NCBI GenBank assembly: GCA_030538155.1
Contig: JAUNUN010000006.1
Location: forward strand, 30,684-82,146
Direction: 5' to 3'
DNA: 51,463 nt
From: a bacterium
GTDB lineage: Bacteria; Desulfobacterota; Desulfobulbia; Desulfobulbales; Desulfobulbaceae
Of the stretch, positions 44,752-51,463 are shown piece by piece. Position 1 is the first letter of the stretch. Each line of letters begins with the position of its first letter. The position numbers and the translations under genes were made by a program. The notes under the pieces are model-generated. The model had not been told where the DNA came from and searched no databases. It saw only the letters and a list, made by a program, of their open reading frames with translations.

Positions 44752-46616
44752 GTCGCGCCCCTCACGGGCGCGTGGATTGAAACAAAGATTAGAGCGTAAG
44801 GAATAGTGCTCAAATCAGTCGCGCCCCTCACGGGCGCGTGGATTGAAACCAATATACTGATACAGCGAGAGCTGTATCAGTATAGTCGCGCCCCTCACGG
44901 GCGCGTGGATTGAAACAAAAAATGAAATTAGAGCGCAAAGACTGGCGGCCAGTCGCGCCCCTCACGGGCGCGTGGATTGAAACTACATCTAAGCTTGGAT
45001 ACAGCGCGGAGACAAGCGTCGCGCCCCTCACGGGCGCGTGGATTGAAACAAGTACAGAGTGTACACTATTAGTACAGCGGTCTAGTCGCGCCCCTCACGG
45101 GCGCGTGGATTGAAACGCGAGACTGGTATGACCAGCGCCAGCGGCTCAATGGTCGCGCCCCTCACGGGCGCGTGGATTGAAACTTCATAGTTTTCGCCCC
45201 AACAATCATCGCAAAATGTCGCGCCCCTCACGGGCGCGTGGATTGAAACTCTCTAGGAAAGCTCGTATCTGCTCTGTATCCTGGTCGCGCCCCTCACGGG
45301 CGCGTGGATTGAAACGATGAGCTGCTGCGACTCAAGCAGATAAGCGGCAGTCGCGCCCCTCACGGGCGCGTGGATTGAAACGCTCAAGCGTTCAAGTTGC
45401 GCGAAGAGGTGGTTGTGGTCGCGCCCCTCACGGGCGCGTGGATTGAAACATCACCCCGGACAGATCCTGTCCATCCAGGCTTGCGTCGCGCCCCTCACGG
45501 GCGCGTGGATTGAAACAAGATTACCTGCGCCTTGTTTGACCACCACTTCTTGTCGCGCCCCTCACGGGCGCGTGGATTGAAACAAACTCGATGCGGTCCG
45601 CCACCGCACGCTGTATCGTCGCGCCCCTCACGGGCGCGTGGATTGAAACCAGACCTGGGCGGCGGCAAACGGCGCAATATACTTGTCGCGCCCCTCACGG
45701 GCGCGTGGATTGAAACTAACTGCGTCCACCGCCCATTGGATTCCATTGAAGTCGCGCCCCTCACGGGCGCGTGGATTGAAACGTGAGACCGATGTCGCAA
45801 GACTGGTATGACCAGCGTCGCGCCCCTCACGGGCGCGTGGATTGAAACATTGCTCCGGCAGTTGGTGCAGTGCATGTTGGCCTGTCGCGCCCCTCACGGG
45901 CGCGTGGATTGAAACTGCGCGAAGGCAATCTTTTGCCCGTTGTTCAACGTCGCGCCCCTCACGGGCGCGTGGATTGAAACTTTTCAATATTCGCTTGCAC
46001 TCGCTGCGGCTACCGTCGCGCCCCTCACGGGCGCGTGGATTGAAACGCTGACAGTCCAATTTGCCAAGGGGCAACAACGGCGGTCGCGCCCCTCACGGGC
46101 GCGTGGATTGAAACAATGCGTGCGCCGGAATCAATGACCTGGCCGCGCAGTCGCGCCCCTCACGGGCGCGGGGATTGAAACATCCGACAATTCAACATAC
46201 CGGCAGCCGCTGCCGAGTCGCGCCCCTCACGGGCGCGTGGATTGAAACACCTTTGTCGGCATCGAGATGGTGGCCAACGACAGTCGCGCCCCTCACGGGC
46301 GCGTGGATTGAAACTTTCTACCCAAAGTAAGTGGGCAGGAAAGGCCGTGTCGCGCCCCTCACGGGCGCGTGGATTGAAACGAAACCGAGGTGCAGAAGCT
46401 CAAGCGCGCCTGGACGTCGCGCCCCTCACGGGCGCGTGGATTGAAACACCTTGCGTGACGATGATATAGTAGTGCTCGCCGCGTCGCGCCCCTCACGGGC
46501 GCGTGGATTGAAACAAAATTAAATTAGAAGAAAAAAACGGGAACAGCCCAGTCGCGCCCCTCACGGGCGCGTGGATTGAAACAAAATTGAGCTGTTTTGC
46601 GCTGGGCAATGGCGGC

Positions 46617-46715
46617 GTGGCGCCCCCCACCGGGGCGGGGTGTGTAAAACCATCAATTACCACCCCCGTGTGTGGGGGCGCCGGGGGCGCCCCCCCCCGG
46701 CGCGTGGATTGAAAC
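46617..46715 (+). repeat. Two corrupted repeats with a low-complexity spacer
   Basis: The unit at 46617-46650 and the one at 46684-46715 keep the expected spacing but have many substitutions toward G and C and lengthened C and G runs (for example eight or nine C in a row). The first ends GTAAAAC instead of ATTGAAAC. The spacer between them ends in a G/C run as well. Confidence 0.8.
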
Positions 46716-47349
46716 CTTCAAAGCCGGACTGGCTATCGCCGATGGTGTACGTCGCGCCCCTCACGGGCGCGTGGATTGAAACGGCAAGGCCAGCCACAGC
46801 CTTATCCATCTCGCTCTGTCGCGCCCCTCACGGGCGCGTGGATTGAAACTTGTTTGGAGTAATGTGATCAATCGGCACAACGGTCGCGCCCCTCACGGGC
46901 GCGTGGATTGAAACAAATCATGGCAAAGGTAGAGCGCAAATCATGGAAGCGTCGCGCCCCTCACGGGCGCGTGGATTGAAACACAAAACTGGTACGAAGA
47001 AGGTCGACGGCTCGAAGGTCGCGCCCCTCACGGGCGCGTGGATTGAAACATATATTGATATATTACCTTCATATATATCTCTCGTCGCGCCCCTCACGGG
47101 CGCGTGGATTGAAACACCCTCTCACCTAACATGTGTTACCCTCTCACCTAGTCGCGCCCCTCACGGGCGCGTGGATTGAAACATAGCTGCCCTCTTCCAA
47201 TCTGCCGGCGGTAGCGGTCGCGCCCCTCACGGGCGCGTGGATTGAAACCAGGCACCGATACCATCGGTGTTGCAGCACAATGCGTCGCGCCCCTCACGGG
47301 CGCGTGGATTGAAACTTTCTCAACTGGTACTATTTCCAGCTTTCTCCCA

Positions 47350-47755
47350 GTCGCGCCCCTCACGGGCGCGTGGATTGAAACGGAGCTGGTTGGTGCCGGC
47401 TATGTGCAGGTGCAGGGCGTCGCGCCCCTCACGGGCGCGTGGATTGAAACGTATTACCGGATACGATTATCCCCTACCGGATACGTCGCGCCCCTCACGG
47501 GCGCGTGGATTGAAACGTAATTCCTCGGCTCCACCGCCTCGCCAACGGTGGAGTCGCGCCCCTCACGGGCGCGTGGATTGAAACGGAGCTGGTTGGTGCC
47601 GGCTATGTGCAGGTGCAGGGCGTCGCGCCCCTCACGGGCGCGTGGATTGAAACGTATTACCGGATACGATTATCCCCTACCGGATACGTCGCGCCCCTCA
47701 CGGGCGCGTGGATTGAAACGTAATTCCTCGGCTCCACCGCCTCGCCAACGGTGGA
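47350..47755 (+). repeat. Exact 203-bp tandem duplication of three repeat-spacer units
   Basis: Positions 47350-47552 and 47553-47755 are identical, including three consecutive spacers (37, 34 and 36 nt). This is a unit duplication within the form A block. Confidence 0.95.
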
Positions 47756-47822
47756 GTCGCGCCCCTCACGGGCGCGTGGATTGAAACATAAAGGAATTGT
47801 GCTCTTTCAAGGCATCACTGGC

Positions 47823-50800
47823 GTCGCGCCTTCACGGGCGCGTGGATTGAAACTCTTCATCAGGCATGTCGGCAGGCGCTCCCTGGGGTCGCGCCTTCAC
47901 GGGCGCGTGGATTGAAACACCAGATCCCGCAGCAGATCGAGCGGCGCTTGGCCGTCGCGCCTTCACGGGCGCGTGGATTGAAACAGGCTGCTGCAGGTCC
48001 TCATGGGGAATGGCCACAGTCGCGCCTTCACGGGCGCGTGGATTGAAACACGCCCATGTTCCGGTCCGCCGTAATCGCCAGGGCGTCGCGCCTTCACGGG
48101 CGCGTGGATTGAAACGAAAAAGGAACCACCCTGGCCGAGTTCAAGCGTGGTCGCGCCTTCACGGGCGCGTGGATTGAAACGTCAACGAGCAAAAAGAGGC
48201 GTTTGAAGACTTGCGTCGCGCCTTCACGGGCGCGTGGATTGAAACAAGGTTTTTGACGATGCCGGGCGCGAGATCGTGGGTCGCGCCTTCACGGGCGCGT
48301 GGATTGAAACCGCACGAGCGCGCCGACAATATCGGCATTCCGGTGTCGCGCCTTCACGGGCGCGTGGATTGAAACTCCACGTGTGCCAACATTGTTGTCT
48401 ATGTTGGCTCGTCGCGCCTTCACGGGCGCGTGGATTGAAACAGGACACAATCAGCGCCGGGCAATCATCGAGGCGGGTCGCGCCTTCACGGGCGCGTGGA
48501 TTGAAACCGACATATCGGACTACATCTGCAACCACCGACAGCGTCGCGCCTTCACGGGCGCGTGGATTGAAACAGCGGGTAGGCCTCGCCGGGCGATTCC
48601 CAGTTGCCTGTCGCGCCTTCACGGGCGCGTGGATTGAAACTTGGCGAAAGACTAAAGAAAGCTAGAGATTTTACCGTCGCGCCTTCACGGGCGCGTGGAT
48701 TGAAACATATTGAATGCTGTGAATGCGAGTTCACTGTTCAGTCGCGCCTTCACGGGCGCGTGGATTGAAACGAGCTGAGACAGAGCGCCGAATCAAAAAA
48801 ACGTCGTCGCGCCTTCACGGGCGCGTGGATTGAAACAAAAAATATGATGATCAACCAGTTACACGCGTTGGTCGCGCCTTCACGGGCGCGTGGATTGAAA
48901 CGAAAACTCAAGATCAATAACGACAGGGATGATTTGGTCGCGCCTTCACGGGCGCGTGGATTGAAACAATGCGTCCGGTACCGGTATCGGGGATATCCGG
49001 CGTCGCGCCTTCACGGGCGCGTGGATTGAAACACTTGCCTTGATGATTTTGCCAGAACGCCAATGGTCGCGCCTTCACGGGCGCGTGGATTGAAACTTGG
49101 CTGCGGTGTAATACTCGGATCGCATGCCCTTGTCGCGCCTTCACGGGCGCGTGGATTGAAACAAAGCTACGCTCGTTCATCATCCCGCATATTCCCTGTC
49201 GCGCCTTCACGGGCGCGTGGATTGAAACGAGTTTGATGATGCCATGCTGCGGGTGCAAGCCTGTCGCGCCTTCACGGGCGCGTGGATTGAAACATCTGAC
49301 CCCAACATCAGACGGCAATTTGAAGAGGTCGCGCCTTCACGGGCGCGTGGATTGAAACATCGCCATCCCATTCAAACCGAGCAAACACCAACTGTCGCGC
49401 CTTCACGGGCGCGTGGATTGAAACATTCACTGCTTTACAGAAGCGGCAGTTGTCCACGCGTCGCGCCTTCACGGGCGCGTGGATTGAAACGGCATTGAAT
49501 CCGATCACATCGGCCAGATATTTCAGGGTCGCGCCTTCACGGGCGCGTGGATTGAAACTACCACATGGGTGGCCTTCTCCGTTTCCAGGCCGAGTCGCGC
49601 CTTCACGGGCGCGTGGATTGAAACGATATCGACATCAAAACCATCCAACTCGTCATACGTCGCGCCTTCACGGGCGCGTGGATTGAAACAGCTGGAATGC
49701 CTTCTTGTTTCACGCCTGCACCCGTCGCGCCTTCACGGGCGCGTGGATTGAAACGCCTTGTATCGTGGTGGTGGTTCTGGCCCCGGCGTTGTCGCGCCTT
49801 CACGGGCGCGTGGATTGAAACAAACACCTTCGGCATCTCTGCTACCACTTCCTGCGTCGCGCCTTCACGGGCGCGTGGATTGAAACATCTGCCGCCTGGA
49901 CGCCTCAGCTTGGTAGCATGGTCGCGCCTTCACGGGCGCGTGGATTGAAACCTTCCTGGTTTTTATAATTTCCATTTACGCCTCCACGTCGCGCCTTCAC
50001 GGGCGCGTGGATTGAAACTGTTGCTGTGCTGCCGCCGTTGGCGCAGGCGCGCTTGTCGCGCCTTCACGGGCGCGTGGATTGAAACTAATCGGGCTGGGGG
50101 ACAAGATCGAGAAATCAGGAGTCGCGCCTTCACGGGCGCGTGGATTGAAACAAGGATGCGGGCAGCGAAGCGCCCAGAGTACGGCGGTCGCGCCTTCACG
50201 GGCGCGTGGATTGAAACATTACAGCTACAAGAATAGCCAGGCGATGTGGGATGTCGCGCCTTCACGGGCGCGTGGATTGAAACACAGCTCAGATTCACCT
50301 GTGTGCCGCTGATGTAGGTCGCGCCTTCACGGGCGCGTGGATTGAAACTACACCAATGTGATTGAGAATAAATCTACAGGCGGGTCGCGCCTTCACGGGC
50401 GCGTGGATTGAAACGGAACTAGCGCAGTGGTATCCGTCTGAGGTGGCAGTCGCGCCTTCACGGGCGCGTGGATTGAAACCATAACGCATTCAATGGGCGA
50501 CTGAGCCCTCAGATGTCGCGCCTTCACGGGCGCGTGGATTGAAACAAGGATGCGGGCAGCGAAGCGCCCAGAGTACGGCGTCGCGCCTTCACGGGCGCGT
50601 GGATTGAAACCAATCCGCCCACTGCCGTGTTCCGGCTGGTATCGGTCGCGCCTTCACGGGCGCGTGGATTGAAACGGCTAGAGGTGCAGGATGAACGCGG
50701 CTGAATTTGAGTCGCGCCTTCACGGGCGCGTGGATTGAAACGCCTTGAAGTATGGGCCGGAGGGACGGCAAACAGGTCGCGCCTTCACGGGCGCGTGGAT

Positions 50801-51328
50801 TGAAACGAAAAGAAAACCCTGGAACGGCTGGGGCTGAACCAGTCGCGCCTTCACGGGCGCGTGGATTGAAACAACCGTCCGCGTGCCGGAAACGCACCGT
50901 GGAAGCGTCGCGCCTTCACGGGCGCGTGGATTGAAACGAGCTGCTCAAGGAAATGGGCGGCTGGGGACTGGGTCGCGCCTTCACGGGCGCGTGGATTGAA
51001 ACTGAACTCATCATCGAGCACAAAACAGAGCTGCTGGTCGCGCCTTCACGGGCGCGTGGATTGAAACGGCTATGCCAAGCAGGTCTACCGGGTAGGTGAG
51101 GGTCGCGCCTTCACGGGCGCGTGGATTGAAACAGCAATAAAGGCACGGCAGCGCTTTCTGCTGCAAGTCGCGCCTTCACGGGCGCGTGGATTGAAACCAC
51201 TCCTCTTCATCGATCAGGCAAAGCGAAGGCGGGTCGCGCCTTCACGGGCGCGTGGATTGAAACTAGATCCATTAGCACCGCCACTCGTAAAACCTTTGTC
51301 GCGCCTTCACGGGCGCGTGGATTGAAAC
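47823..51328 (+). repeat. Form B repeats (31 nt), leader-distal block
   Basis: Fifty-four units have GCGCCTTCAC where form A has GCGCCCCTCAC, shortening the repeat by one base and reducing the stem to GCGCC/GGCGC. I saw no internal variation. The block starts abruptly after a normal 35-nt spacer. Confidence 0.93.
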
Positions 51329-51363
51329 TTTGCTACCGATCAGGATGTCGCTGTCGGTGTTGG

Positions 51364-51395
51364 GTCGCGCCCCTCACGGGCGCGTGGATTGAAAC
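51364..51395 (+). repeat. Terminal repeat, form A again
   Basis: The last repeat of the array is a perfect 32-nt form A unit, not form B. Terminal repeats are normally the oldest. Confidence 0.95.
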
Positions 51396-51463
51396 CATCC
51401 CTCTGCGGCCGTTGATATGGTTGACAGTGTCAATAGAAAATTACTGTCCCCCTTGATTCTTAT
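51396..51463. other. Sequence past the array, to the window edge
   Basis: The last 68 bases contain no repeat. They include TTGACAGTGTCAATAG with a small inverted repeat (TTGACA/TGTCAA) and a run of C. No gene can be assigned. Confidence 0.4.

Larger units (their letters stand above)
44752..47787 (+). repeat. Form A repeats (32 nt), leader-proximal block
   Basis: Forty-six units carry the stem GCGCCC/GGGCGC around the loop CTCAC. One unit (46150-46181) has a single T-to-G change in its GTGGATT part. Units near 46617 and 46684 are corrupted. All others I read are identical. Confidence 0.9.
44752..51395 (+). CRISPR. CRISPR array, about 101 repeats and 100 spacers, type I-C-like
   Basis: Repeats start GTCGCGCC and end GTGGATTGAAAC, the ATTGAAAC tail being typical of type I-C handles. 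The array is read in the same direction as the cas genes, with the leader at the left. Counting by eye gives 46 units of the 32-nt form A (two corrupted), 54 of the 31-nt form B, and a last form A unit. Spacers are 33-37 nt, mostly 34-35. The constant spacing (65-69 bp) continues through the corrupted region. Spacers in the leader-proximal part are the most recent. The array appears to end at 51395, as the remaining 68 bases contain no repeat. Confidence 0.98.

Noticed and set aside
44828..50934. Many open frames across the CRISPR array, rich in RAREG, RGLK or HAPVKA-like repeats
   Set aside because: They are translations of the CRISPR repeats and spacers on both strands, not genes.
51416..51463. 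Possible insertion-sequence end beyond the array (TTGACA/TGTCAA with a C-run)
   Set aside because: Too short and cut by the window edge; no transposase visible.

Overview
The window (about 51 kb, mostly GC-rich) looks like a chromosomal segment of an anaerobic, respiratory Gram-negative bacterium. A Desulfobacterota member of the Desulfobulbus type is my best guess. The reasons are a periplasm-facing Hyd-2-type [NiFe]-hydrogenase, a complex I operon without the NADH-oxidising subunits, an iron-sulfur flavoprotein, an HD-GYP protein and TolC/HtrA envelope genes. Taxonomy is inferred from gene content only; no rRNA or tRNA gene was found.

Layout. 1-6719: a partial membrane-anchored coiled-coil protein with 56-residue repeats, glycogen branching enzyme (glgB), bifunctional chorismate mutase/prephenate dehydratase (pheA) and a Uup-like ABC-F ATPase. 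6720-7883: gene-poor DNA with a REP-like hairpin, a perfect 25-bp tandem repeat and perhaps a decayed gene. 7884-13858: a hydrogenase operon hybO-hybA-hybC-hybD-hybB plus a small c-type cytochrome; it should take electrons from periplasmic H2 into the quinone pool or run in reverse. 14095-20638: reverse-strand genes for an EamA transporter, a TolC-family protein, a DegS-like protease, CorA and a LysR regulator. 20960-32434: nuoABCDHIJK, two MrpD/NuoL-like antiporter subunits flanking a small membrane protein, then nuoM and nuoN, with no nuoEFG. 32478-35247: an HD-GYP protein, a degenerate receiver-like protein and an iron-sulfur flavoprotein.

35591-51395 is a complete type I CRISPR-Cas locus: cas5-cas8-cas7-cas3, then a RhuM/Fic pseudogene, then cas4-cas1-cas2, a leader and a very long array (about 101 repeats, 100 spacers). 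The locus looks mosaic. The interference genes are AT-richer than their surroundings and in an unusual order with a divergent large subunit, while cas4-cas1-cas2 have the GC-rich style of the chromosome and the repeats are type I-C-like. A pseudogene with two in-frame stops sits at the seam between the two modules.

The array records an unusual history. Forty-six leader-proximal repeats are of a 32-nt form (two of them corrupted), the next 54 are of a 31-nt form with a changed stem-loop, and the last one is again the 32-nt form. It also contains a tandem triplication-unit duplication (three spacers copied exactly), a non-adjacent duplicated spacer differing by one base in length, two spacers sampling overlapping protospacers, and a spacer that is a perfect inverted repeat.

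The best candidates for something under-described are the hybrid CRISPR locus (divergent Cas8 effector plus I-C-like adaptation and a two-repeat array) and the complex I with four antiporter-like subunits and no NADH module.
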